From NCBI GenBank assembly GCA_003520745.1, contig DOUE01000016.1, positions 34,404 to 66,702 of the forward strand: a stretch of DNA of 32,299 nt, read 5' to 3'. Below the pieces are notes generated by a model that saw nothing but the letters and a program-made list of their open reading frames with translations, had not been told where the DNA came from and searched no databases. A program made the position numbers and the translations under genes. Position 1 is the first letter of the stretch. Each line of letters opens with the position of its first letter. Below are positions 1-7,134 of the stretch, in pieces. This stretch comes from Erysipelotrichaceae bacterium. GTDB taxonomy: Bacteria; Bacillota_I; Bacilli_A; Erysipelotrichales; Erysipelotrichaceae.

Positions 1-387
1 GTGCATACCCGCCATGATTTGGCGTTGTGGATCGAAGAAGACCGCTGCTTGTTTACGGCGGACGCCTTGAACTATGTCATGTGGCTGTACTTCAGCGACG
101 GGATGAAACAGTCCACGGTCGTTTCATCCCTAACGAAACTGGTTGAATTAAAACCTGAATTCATCCTTGCCTCCCACCGCCATTCACCGCTGGATGCACA
201 GTTCCTGACGTTGATGAGAGACAAGATCAAGACGCTTCGAAGAGCCGATTTCAACTCTGCGCATCTCGATGCATTCACCTTGCGTCGCGACGATTTGGTG
301 GAGTATCATACAACCATTCAACACAAACGCGTCAGTATCGTGTTCCGCGACGATGCGTTCGATCTGGAAGAAAAGGAGGGGCGATGA
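1..387 (+). CDS. MBL-fold metallo-hydrolase, C-terminal part (cut by window start)
   Basis: The reading frame is open to the first base, so the gene begins outside the window and the GTG at position 1 is probably an internal Val codon. The first residues (xHTRHDLALW) followed by CLFTADAL match the late part of a metallo-beta-lactamase fold, where a metal-binding His sits in a GHTxG-like loop and an Asp follows in a hydrophobic strand. A later SHRH (about residues 58-61) could supply the last metal-binding His. The C-terminal 60 residues are a helical extension. The substrate cannot be read from this fragment. The stop overlaps the start of the SWIM gene (ATGA), so the two are probably co-translated. 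Confidence 0.6.
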   Translation: MHTRHDLALWIEEDRCLFTADALNYVMWLYFSDGMKQSTVVSSLTKLVELKPEFILASHRHSPLDAQFLTLMRDKIKTLRRADFNSAHLDAFTLRRDDLVEYHTTIQHKRVSIVFRDDAFDLEEKEGR

Positions 388-836
388 AAACAAGTGTCCC
401 GATGACGTCGGAAGAACCGACCATCCAAAACAATGAAAGAATAAGCTTGGCCGAACCTCGCCTGATTTTCTCCAATGAATCCGAGCGGGTCTATGCCTTC
501 GATAAACCGGAGTCGCATTATGTCAGGATTCTTTTAAGCGAGAGCGGGGAAGTCGTGGAATGTTCATGCACCTGCCCGCATCGAAACTGCGAACATCGCA
601 AAGCCGCATTGCTTGCGATGCGTAGCGAACCGGAAGAAATGGAAGAAGTCGAAGAAGACGAGTTCGATGAAGAAGCGGTCGCCCGTTTGCTTGAACGGAT
701 GCAGATGCTGGATATGGGGCAGTTGCTGACGGTGATGTTCGACGCCCTGGCCCAACACCCCGAATGGGTCGAGTATTTCCAGGATGTATTGCCGCCGATC
801 AACGAAGATGAGGAAGAAGAACCTTTGTTTAGCTAA
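384..836 (+). CDS. SWIM zinc-finger protein with acidic tail
   Basis: This 150-residue protein has a short SWIM-type zinc motif, CxCx6CxH, made by C60, C62, C69 and H71 (C64 lies between). SWIM fingers bind zinc and are found in DNA- or protein-interaction modules, often next to helicases or recombination factors. The region after residue 80 is very acidic (runs of Glu and Asp), and the last residues are again a Glu run. The start overlaps the preceding stop by four bases, and GGAGGGG just upstream is a good ribosome binding site. No catalytic domain is visible. It may be an adaptor for the upstream MBL protein. Function is unknown; the SWIM call is fairly safe. Confidence 0.75.
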   Translation: MKTSVPMTSEEPTIQNNERISLAEPRLIFSNESERVYAFDKPESHYVRILLSESGEVVECSCTCPHRNCEHRKAALLAMRSEPEEMEEVEEDEFDEEAVARLLERMQMLDMGQLLTVMFDALAQHPEWVEYFQDVLPPINEDEEEEPLFS

Positions 837-948
837 GGTTCTTTTCTTTGATGATTATCCCCGTTTGAAGGAGTTGGCACTTGTTCACTTGAATGGGAAG
901 TGTTATCCTAAAAGCAAGCGAAACACGATGTTTTCACGAGGTCGAATC

Positions 949-1731
949 ATGAAAGATGAAGTTCTAGGCATCATTCAAGAAACATTACAAGAAGCGGGGT
1001 TGGTCGTGAAACGCGCGGAGAACGCGGATCTGCAGGCCGACGCCGAGTTTTTGGATGCTTCCGTCTCTTCACTGAAAAAACCCGTCGTGTATCATGCCCT
1101 GATCAGCGCCGATGTACGCGACCAAGTGATCTATCTTTACGAGACTTTGGACGGGGTGAACGGGGAGTTCGCCGCGAAAAAACTGAAACGGATCGTCAGT
1201 AAACCCTTCGGGAAAACGGAAGTCGTCCGCTTGAACGTCGGGTCGATCGTGAAGTCGCTGCGCAACGCCGTATCGGATCCGTGGAAGGTCCGCCTTGTCA
1301 ATTCGGTGCAGAAAGTCGAATTTGCCAAGGGAGGGTTCGATTTTACCCCTGTGGAAGAACCGGCCGTCGTTTTGGAAGTCGTAATCGAAAACATCGCCGA
1401 ACCGGAAATCCCGTCCTTCAACGCCTTAAGCGGATCCGCGAAAGAAACAAGCGTGGAAGAACGACTCGAAGAACCGATCCGATCAAATACAGAGAAAACG
1501 GAAATCAATCTTTTCTATCTTGCATGGATCGTCATCTTCGTCATCACAGGCATGGTGTTGAATACCTCGCCTTTGGGCTATGTCATCGGTTTTCTCGTTT
1601 GGGTCGTCTTTCTCTACCTTAACCGGAAATATATCGACAACCTGGGCTTGCGCATCGGACTATGGCTTGCTTGCGGCGGATTGATGCTGATCATCGCTTA
1701 CCTTACCCTCATGACACAGGAGACACCATGA
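949..1731 (+). CDS. Hypothetical membrane-anchored protein, shares a domain with the next gene
   Basis: Not a family I recognise. I chose the ATG at 949 (CGAGG upstream), giving 260 residues; an in-frame ATG at 928 is an alternative. The first 130 residues look cytosolic, with a strand-rich stretch (YHALISADVRDQVIYLYET) that resembles YQALIGIDEENKTVYMFEK in the next protein. The C-terminal 80 residues hold about three hydrophobic segments (from INLFYLAWIV to LMLIIAYLTL), so the protein is probably anchored by its C-terminus. The middle is rich in Glu and Val and may be a linker. It overlaps the next gene by four bases (ATGA), which suggests coupled translation and a joint role. Confidence 0.7.
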   Translation: MKDEVLGIIQETLQEAGLVVKRAENADLQADAEFLDASVSSLKKPVVYHALISADVRDQVIYLYETLDGVNGEFAAKKLKRIVSKPFGKTEVVRLNVGSIVKSLRNAVSDPWKVRLVNSVQKVEFAKGGFDFTPVEEPAVVLEVVIENIAEPEIPSFNALSGSAKETSVEERLEEPIRSNTEKTEINLFYLAWIVIFVITGMVLNTSPLGYVIGFLVWVVFLYLNRKYIDNLGLRIGLWLACGGLMLIIAYLTLMTQETP

Positions 1732-2147
1732 ACCTACGAGAATCACTTCAGCAACGGATTACCGACTTCCAATTCAATATCGTATCGCATGACTTCGCAG
1801 ACCTGGCCTTCGATGCCAACTTTTATACAAAAAGCATCTTCTTCGGTGTGAAACGGATCAAATATCAAGCCTTGATCGGAATCGATGAAGAGAATAAAAC
1901 GGTGTACATGTTTGAGAAAACGGAAGAGTTCGGACTGAAATATTCTTCCTGCTGCACACCCAACGAAAACTTCGTCAGTGAAAGCACGATGAAGCAGATC
2001 GTATATTTCAAGCGACCCGACCAGAGTGAAATCAAGATGGATGTGGCATCCATCCGAAAGACGATCGATGCCGAAGTGAAAAAGCAGGGATACAAAGTGG
2101 TCGGCGTACTGAATCCTAAGAAAATCCATGAACTCAAGCAAAAATAA
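1728..2147 (+). CDS. Hypothetical soluble protein, paralogous to the N-terminal domain of the gene before
   Basis: A 139-residue protein without membrane segments or signal peptide. The start is the ATG inside the preceding stop, with CAGGAGA at the right distance. Residues around 45-65 (YQALIGIDEENKTVYMFEK) align by eye with the membrane protein upstream, and both proteins have a later stretch of the form DVASIRK or NVGSIVKSLR. This suggests duplication of one domain, with one copy tethered to the membrane. Two adjacent Cys (SSCCTP, near residue 80) are notable but not a known motif. I cannot assign a function. A ribosomal or enzymatic role is not suggested by any motif. Confidence 0.7.
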   Translation: MNLRESLQQRITDFQFNIVSHDFADLAFDANFYTKSIFFGVKRIKYQALIGIDEENKTVYMFEKTEEFGLKYSSCCTPNENFVSESTMKQIVYFKRPDQSEIKMDVASIRKTIDAEVKKQGYKVVGVLNPKKIHELKQK

Positions 2148-2170
2148 AATGTGCGACGATCGCACATTTT

Positions 2171-2731
2171 CTATAGGATATGGGTGAACAGGATGCGGGT
2201 ACCGATCAAGATCAGGACGATCCCGCCCAGGATTTCCGCTTTGTTATCAAGCAGTACGGCGAATTTCTTGCCGATCATCACGCCGAGTGCGGATAAGGAG
2301 AAGGTGACCGCGGCGATCAGGAGTGAAGATTCTAGGATGTCGACGGAGAGGAAGGCGAAGCTTACCCCGACGGCCAAGGCGTCGATCGACGTGGCGATCG
2401 AGAAGTAACACAGATGAAGCCAATCCTTTTCCTGATGGACATCACAGCTTAGGTCTTTGGGTTGCATCCCTTCATAAAACATCTTGCCTCCGATGATCCC
2501 CAAAAGGATGAAGGCGACCCAATGGTCGAACGAATTGATCGAAGCGCTGAAGGAAGATCCCAGCATGTAACCTAACCAGGTCATGAATCCCTGGAAGAAC
2601 CCGAAGAACAAACCGACCCGCACGGCATAGCGGATCCGACTTTGGGAAGCGCAGAGTCCGTTGACCAGGGCGACGGCGAAGGCATCCATCGACAACCCGA
2701 TGGCGATGAAAAACAGAGTGAAGGTCTCCAT
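2171..2731 (-). CDS. mntP: Manganese efflux pump MntP
   Basis: MntP exports Mn2+ through the inner membrane. The 186-residue product has six hydrophobic segments in two related halves. Each half opens with the family's acidic signature: SMDAFAVA near residue 15 and TSIDALAVG near residue 115, where the Asp residues are essential in the family. Length fits the usual 180-190. I chose the start at 2731 because AAGGAG lies just upstream on the minus strand and the protein then begins METFTLFFIAIG; a longer frame to 2836 would add 35 unlikely residues and run through the promoter. It diverges from manA. I saw no yybP-ykoY manganese riboswitch in the short leader. Confidence 0.92.
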   Translation of the reverse strand: METFTLFFIAIGLSMDAFAVALVNGLCASQSRIRYAVRVGLFFGFFQGFMTWLGYMLGSSFSASINSFDHWVAFILLGIIGGKMFYEGMQPKDLSCDVHQEKDWLHLCYFSIATSIDALAVGVSFAFLSVDILESSLLIAAVTFSLSALGVMIGKKFAVLLDNKAEILGGIVLILIGTRILFTHIL

Positions 2732-2762
2732 GGCTTCTCCTTGATTCATAAGAATACTTACC

Positions 2763-2791
2763 ATTTTACAAAGCCATGACGATAAAGTCAA
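2763..2791 (-). promoter_or_regulatory. Promoter of mntP
   Basis: On the minus strand TTGACT (2786-2791) and TAAAAT (2763-2768) are separated by 17 bases. The distance to the mntP start at 2731 leaves a leader of about 25 bases. Confidence 0.65.
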
Positions 2792-2819
2792 CCCGAGGGA
2801 CTCGCTTGGGCGAAATAAG

Positions 2820-2848
2820 TTGAGAAGCGCGGACAACCTATGTAAAAT
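2820..2848 (+). promoter_or_regulatory. Promoter of manA
   Basis: TTGAGA (2820-2825) and TAAAAT (2843-2848) with a 17-base spacer lie just before manA, which leaves a very short leader. It diverges from the mntP promoter with about 28 bases between the two -35 boxes. Confidence 0.6.
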
Positions 2849-2871
2849 AGAGATGAAATGAGGATATGAAA

Positions 2872-3816
2872 ATGGGACTCTATAAAATAAAACCGGTATT
2901 TAAGGAAATGATATGGGGCGGTTCACGCCTGAATGAGAAATTCGGATTCGATACCCCATCCAAGACGACGGGGGAAGCCTGGGTCGTCAGCGCCCATCCT
3001 GACGGGGACGGGATCTTACTGAACGGTGAGTTCGAAGGGCAACGCCTCTCCGATGTCTATCGCGAGCACCGCGGATTGTTCGGAAAAGGGGAGAATACGA
3101 AGTTCCCCTTGATGGTGAAGATCATCGATGCGAATCAGGATCTGAGCGTCCAAGTGCATCCGGATGATGAATATGGTCGGAAATTCGAGAATTCCTATGG
3201 GAAAACGGAAGCCTGGTATGTGTTGGACTGTGAAGAAGACACCCGTATGATCATCGGTCACACCGCAAGCGAAACGCAGGAACTTTTAAATGCGATTCAA
3301 ACCGGAACGCTCGAGAAGTACTTGAATTCTTTCAAGATCAACCCCGGCGACTTCTATTATATCCCTGCCCGCACCATCCACGCGATCTGTGCCGGAAGCT
3401 TGGTCTACGAAGTGCAGCAAAATTCAAACGTGACCTATCGCGTCTATGACTATAACCGGAAAGATGCGCAAGGGAAGAACCGCGACCTCCATATCCGACA
3501 AGCCTTGGAAGTCACGCAAGTCCCGCATCGCAGCGTCGCCCCCAGACCGTTGACCGTCACAAGCCAAGGGATGAGCGTCACGACGTATCTCGACGAGGAT
3601 TATTTCGCCTTGTCGAAAGTCGTGGTACAGGGAAGCGGAAGCTATCTGTTGCGCGGTGAGTTCAGTCTGATCGGCGTCTTGGAAGGGGAAGCGAAAATCA
3701 ACGGGGTTCAGTTCAAACTCGGAGACCATGCGATCACGACCCATGACGAGAAAACGCTTGAAATCGTCGGCGATTGTGTCGTGATGGTCAGCATCCCCCG
3801 CGAGGTTCTCCTATGA
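2872..3816 (+). CDS. manA: Mannose-6-phosphate isomerase, class I
   Basis: Interconverts mannose 6-phosphate and fructose 6-phosphate in the cytosol. The zinc ligands of the type I cupin fold are visible: Q94 and H96 in SVQVHPDD, E113 in KTEAWY, and H170 in PARTIHAI. About 314 residues is the length of the short Bacillus-type enzymes. ATG codons at 2866 and 2872 are both in frame; GAGG ends eight bases before the second, so I take MGLYKIKP as the start. The stop overlaps the ROK kinase start (ATGA). With the kinase and the nearby PTS it feeds mannose or fructose into glycolysis. Confidence 0.95.
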   Translation: MGLYKIKPVFKEMIWGGSRLNEKFGFDTPSKTTGEAWVVSAHPDGDGILLNGEFEGQRLSDVYREHRGLFGKGENTKFPLMVKIIDANQDLSVQVHPDDEYGRKFENSYGKTEAWYVLDCEEDTRMIIGHTASETQELLNAIQTGTLEKYLNSFKINPGDFYYIPARTIHAICAGSLVYEVQQNSNVTYRVYDYNRKDAQGKNRDLHIRQALEVTQVPHRSVAPRPLTVTSQGMSVTTYLDEDYFALSKVVVQGSGSYLLRGEFSLIGVLEGEAKINGVQFKLGDHAITTHDEKTLEIVGDCVVMVSIPREVLL

Positions 3817-4688
3817 AGTTGTGCGGCATCGAAGCGGGCGGGACGAAATTCGTCCTGGGGATCGGCGATGAGAACGGAAACATCCTGATCCGTGAAAGCA
3901 TTCCGACACTGGATCCGGAAACGACCCTGGAAGCCGTATCCCGATTTATTTTGAAACATCGTCCCGATGCGGTGGGGATCGCTTCGTTCGGTCCGGTCGA
4001 TTTGAACCCGGACAGTCCGACCTACGGGGAAATCACGTCCACACCGAAACCGCACTGGGCGAACACCCCGATCTTGCGGTACTTATCGTCGCGATACGAT
4101 GTTCCCTATGGTTTCGACACGGATGTCAACGCCGCCGCTGTCGGAGAGTCATTGTGGGGGAACGGAAGAGGTGTGGATTCGCTGCTCTACCTCACGGTCG
4201 GCACGGGGATCGGCGGCGGGTTGGTGATCAACGGACAAACCGTCCATGGTCTGCTTCATCCCGAAATGGGACATATCCTGCTTCAACCTTACCCGGGTGA
4301 AACGTTTTTAGGGGTTTGTCCCTTCCATAAAGGTTGTTTTGAAGGATTGGCAAGCGGTCCGGCGATCGAGCGTCGTTGGGGTACCCCGGCGGCCAACCTT
4401 AGTTTCGATCACCCGGCATGGGATCTTCAAGCCTTCTATATCGGACAAGCCTTGATGTCCTATATCCTGACGGTATCCCCCCAACGCATCATTCTGGGCG
4501 GAGGCGTCATGCATCAGGAACAACTTTTCCCCAAGATCCGCGGCCGGGTCAAAACCCTGCTGAACGGTTACCTTCAGCACCCTTCGATCCTAAAACAGCG
4601 GGATGACTATATCATGGCTCCCGGGTTGGGGGATGACGCAGGGCTCTGCGGAGCCCTCGCCTTGGCGATGAGGGCGCTTGAACGATGA
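3813..4688 (+). CDS. ROK-family sugar kinase, fructokinase type
   Basis: Phosphorylates a free hexose, most likely fructose (or mannose), with ATP. The N-terminus IEAGGTKF is the phosphate-binding loop in the variant typical of ScrK/GmuE fructokinases. D104 in TDVNAAAVGE is the catalytic Asp, and H153 with the CPFHKGCFEG cluster (C169, H172, C175) forms the ROK zinc site. At 291 residues it matches the fructokinase branch. It overlaps manA upstream and the SdpI-like gene downstream by four bases each, so the three form one transcript from the promoter at 2820. Fructokinase is favoured over glucokinase by the EAGGTKF motif. Confidence 0.88.
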   Translation: MKLCGIEAGGTKFVLGIGDENGNILIRESIPTLDPETTLEAVSRFILKHRPDAVGIASFGPVDLNPDSPTYGEITSTPKPHWANTPILRYLSSRYDVPYGFDTDVNAAAVGESLWGNGRGVDSLLYLTVGTGIGGGLVINGQTVHGLLHPEMGHILLQPYPGETFLGVCPFHKGCFEGLASGPAIERRWGTPAANLSFDHPAWDLQAFYIGQALMSYILTVSPQRIILGGGVMHQEQLFPKIRGRVKTLLNGYLQHPSILKQRDDYIMAPGLGDDAGLCGALALAMRALER

Positions 4689-5017
4689 ACGTCTACGATT
4701 TCGATCTCGTCATCCCCTGCATGATGTTTTTCATCGGGTTGTGGATGGATCGCTTCCCACCTAAGACGATCAACGGAATCATGGGGTATCGTACCCGCCG
4801 GTCGATGGCGAATCAGAGAAACTGGGACTACGCCAACACGACCACCGGCAAGATCTGGATGATCGAAGCCTTTCTCCTTCTCCCCTTGGTTTTCTTATCC
4901 AAAGGATTGGGCTGGAGCGATCCGGACACGGTCTTGCTTGCGAACACGTTCGGAAGTTTCCCTTTTCTGTTCTATCCGGTCTTCTATGTCGAGCGGAAGC
5001 TAAAGGATCGAGAGTAA
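4685..5017 (+). CDS. SdpI-family membrane protein
   Basis: This 110-residue protein has about three membrane segments and the family signature NGIMGYRTRRSMANQRNWDYAN near residues 30-50 (GYRT.RSM....W.FA). SdpI in Bacillus subtilis gives immunity to the SdpC toxin, and many relatives of unknown role carry only this domain. No toxin or sdpR-like gene is next to it, so immunity is not supported here. It is the last gene of the manA operon and overlaps the kinase stop; the terminator at 5037 follows. Confidence 0.8.
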   Translation: MNVYDFDLVIPCMMFFIGLWMDRFPPKTINGIMGYRTRRSMANQRNWDYANTTTGKIWMIEAFLLLPLVFLSKGLGWSDPDTVLLANTFGSFPFLFYPVFYVERKLKDRE

Positions 5018-5036
5018 GATCCTGCAATGAGTTAAC

Positions 5037-5076
5037 AAAAACCATGGTACGTTCGATAAAGAGCCATGGTTTTTTC
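5037..5076 (+). terminator. Terminator of the manA operon
   Basis: Arms AAACCATGG (5039-5047) and CCATGGTTT (5064-5072) enclose a 16-base loop and run into a T tract. An A tract precedes it, so it could work in both directions. Confidence 0.75.
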
Positions 5077-5177
5077 GTTTTCGGTACAAGATTGCAGAAA
5101 GTTCATGAATCATCCTGGTGTTTCTTGAAATGCCGGGGAATGATATCCTAAAGGTGTCAACGAAGGAGGAAATGAAT

Positions 5178-5624
5178 ATGGTCATCACGAAAAATCTTGT
5201 CTGCTTGAATCGACCTGAACGGACGAAAGATGCAATCCTGGATGCCCTTTGTGCAAAAGCGGTTGAAGCCGGCCGAATCGCCGATGTGCAGGGATATCGA
5301 GAAGCGGTTGCAAAGCGGGAAGAGGAGTTCTCAACGGCCTTAGGTTATCTCGTCGCTTTACCGCATGGTCAAAGCGATGCGGTGACGACCCCCTTCGTCG
5401 CAGTGGCAACGACATCGGAAGCCTTTCGCTGGGATGATCGCAGCGAGAATCTCGTTCGCTTGGTATTCATGATCGGGGTACCTTTGAAGAATCGGGAAAA
5501 CACGCATCTGCGGATCTTGGCGAACATTAGTCGGAAGCTGATGGAAGACGAGTTTAGGGAGAAGTTGCTGAGCTTGAATGATACCGAGGAAGCGTTCGCT
5601 CTCTTGAGTTCCATTGAAGCATAG
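5178..5624 (+). CDS. PTS sugar transporter EIIA, fructose superfamily
   Basis: Carries phosphate from HPr to EIIB. The phosphorylated His is H63 in ALPHGQSD, within the usual PTS_EIIA type 2 fold; 148 residues is one complete domain. AAGGAGGA at 5163-5170 is too close to the ATG at 5172 and well placed for the one at 5178, so I start there. EIIB and EIIC follow within 50 bases each. Separate A, B and C proteins are less common in this family than fused ones. The upstream region after the terminator has no promoter I would defend. Confidence 0.92.
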   Translation: MVITKNLVCLNRPERTKDAILDALCAKAVEAGRIADVQGYREAVAKREEEFSTALGYLVALPHGQSDAVTTPFVAVATTSEAFRWDDRSENLVRLVFMIGVPLKNRENTHLRILANISRKLMEDEFREKLLSLNDTEEAFALLSSIEA

Positions 5625-5633
5625 GGAGGGTCT

Positions 5634-5936
5634 ATGAAAATCGTCGGAGTAACGGCATGTCCAACCGGAATCGCACATACGTATATGGCACAGGCTTCCT
5701 TGATGAAAAAAGGGAAAGAACTGGGGCATATCGTCTTGATCGAGACACAGGGAAGCATGGGCATCGAAAGTGAATTGAAGAAGAAGGACATCCAGGAAGC
5801 GGATGTCGTGATCTTGGCCGTTGGATGCGCCGTTGAAGGATTGGAGCGTTTCGATGGGAAGAAGATCCTGAAAATCGAAGTCGGGGAAGCGATATCACAT
5901 CCCCAGGAAGTATTCGACAAAATCGCATCGCTTTAG
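5634..5936 (+). CDS. PTS EIIB, fructose superfamily (copy 1)
   Basis: Takes phosphate from EIIA onto C9 in the signature ACPTGIAHTYMA and passes it to the sugar. The 100-residue product is a complete single EIIB domain. It is nearly the same as the protein encoded at 9125 after the regulator, differing mainly in the middle and at the C-terminus. GGGAGG lies eight bases before the ATG. It stands between EIIA and EIIC in one transcript. Confidence 0.94.
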   Translation: MKIVGVTACPTGIAHTYMAQASLMKKGKELGHIVLIETQGSMGIESELKKKDIQEADVVILAVGCAVEGLERFDGKKILKIEVGEAISHPQEVFDKIASL

Positions 5937-5974
5937 TAAATGATTGAATAAAACCACTATCAAGAGGAGGAACT

Positions 5975-7006
5975 ATGAAAGAATTTCTAAAAGACATCAA
6001 GAATCATGTCATGACCGGTGTGTCTTACATGATCCCCGCGGTTGTCGTCGGGGGCGTCGGAATCGCCCTGGCCTTGGCAACCGGTACGGCAGGTGACACA
6101 GGGATGGTTGTCACAAGCCCGTTTTGGAACAACATCCTGACGATTGGTGTCGCAGCCATCGGATTCATGACGCCCTTGCTTGCCGGATACACGGCATACT
6201 CGATCGCCGGACGTCCGGGCTTGTTGCCCGGCTTGGTCGCCGGATCCCTCGCGGGAAGCGCCGTGGGGACAGCCGGAGTGAAGACCGGTTTCCTTGGCGC
6301 GCTTGTTTTAGGGCTTGCAGCCGGTTATTTGGCAAAATGGATCAAAGGGTGGAAAGTCCCGACGTATTTGAAACCGCTCATGCCGATCTTCGTTATCCCT
6401 TTGTTAACATCGATGATCATCGGTTTGGTTTACATCTATGTACTTGCCAATCCGTTGGGATCGGTCGTCACTGGACTTGAAAACTTCTTAGCCAACATGG
6501 GAACCGGAAGCACTGTCGCCTTGGCGATCGTCATCGGCTGCATGATCGCCTTCGATATGGGCGGGCCGGTGAACAAAGTCGCTTTCTCGTTTGCCGCCGC
6601 GATGATCGCCGCCGGTAAGCCTGAAATCATGGGGATGACCGGTGTCGCCATCTGTGTCCCTCCAATCGGTATGGGATTAGCTACATTTATCGCCAAGCAT
6701 AAATTCAATGAAGAAGAACGCGAGGCAGGGAAAGCTGCCTTCGCGATGGGCTTCATCGGAATCACCGAAGGTGCGATTCCCTTCGCCGCCGCCGACCCTG
6801 CGCGGGTCTTGCCTTCCATCATGACCGGCTCGGCCGTCGGTGCGGTCATCGCCGCGCTAGGTAAAGCAACGGACATGGCGCCGCACGGCGGATTGATCGT
6901 TCTCCCGGTCGTCGGGAACGCCCCGATCTATATCCTGGCTGTCGTCGTCGGATCCGTCGTCACCGCCTTGATGGTCAACTTCCTCAAGAAGCCTGTCCAA
7001 GCCTAA
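5975..7006 (+). CDS. PTS EIIC membrane channel, fructose superfamily
   Basis: The sugar-translocating membrane subunit, 343 residues with eight to nine hydrophobic segments. Family hallmarks are visible: MTGVSYMIPAVVVGG near the N-terminus, FDMGGPVNKVAF in the middle and GITEGAIPFAAADP in the sugar-binding region. The start follows AGAGGAGG. The fructose superfamily includes transporters for fructose, mannose (ManP) and mannosylglycerate, so the family does not fix the sugar. manA nearby and no 1-phosphofructokinase in the window favour a sugar taken up as its 6-phosphate, such as mannose. Confidence 0.94.
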   Translation: MKEFLKDIKNHVMTGVSYMIPAVVVGGVGIALALATGTAGDTGMVVTSPFWNNILTIGVAAIGFMTPLLAGYTAYSIAGRPGLLPGLVAGSLAGSAVGTAGVKTGFLGALVLGLAAGYLAKWIKGWKVPTYLKPLMPIFVIPLLTSMIIGLVYIYVLANPLGSVVTGLENFLANMGTGSTVALAIVIGCMIAFDMGGPVNKVAFSFAAAMIAAGKPEIMGMTGVAICVPPIGMGLATFIAKHKFNEEEREAGKAAFAMGFIGITEGAIPFAAADPARVLPSIMTGSAVGAVIAALGKATDMAPHGGLIVLPVVGNAPIYILAVVVGSVVTALMVNFLKKPVQA

Positions 7007-7013
7007 GAAATCC

Positions 7014-7046
7014 AAACCGTCGCACGCCTTGTGTGGCGGTTTTTTC
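7014..7046 (+). terminator. Terminator after EIIC
   Basis: AAACCG (7014-7019) pairs with CGGTTT (7037-7042), with a second short CAC/GTG pairing inside, followed by a T run. The inner stem is imperfect. Confidence 0.6.
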
Positions 7047-7134
7047 ATGGATTGAAATTGCAACATCTTTTCTGAAGAACAATGTACTTTAAGAAAGGAC
7101 GGAATATGTTACACTACCATCATAGGTGAATAAC

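Noticed and set aside
2732..2865. A yybP-ykoY manganese riboswitch before mntP.
   Set aside because: The region is too short and lacks the conserved loops; a plain promoter explains it.
4685..5017. A toxin immunity locus around the SdpI-like gene.
   Set aside because: No sdpC-like toxin, sdpAB or sdpR homologue is adjacent, and the gene belongs to a sugar operon.
5109..5143. A possible sigma-54 promoter or operator before the EIIA gene (TGGTGT...TTGAAA, and a loose ATCAT...ATGAT repeat).
   Set aside because: The spacing is two bases short of the -24/-12 consensus, the GC at -12 is missing, and the repeat arms match poorly.
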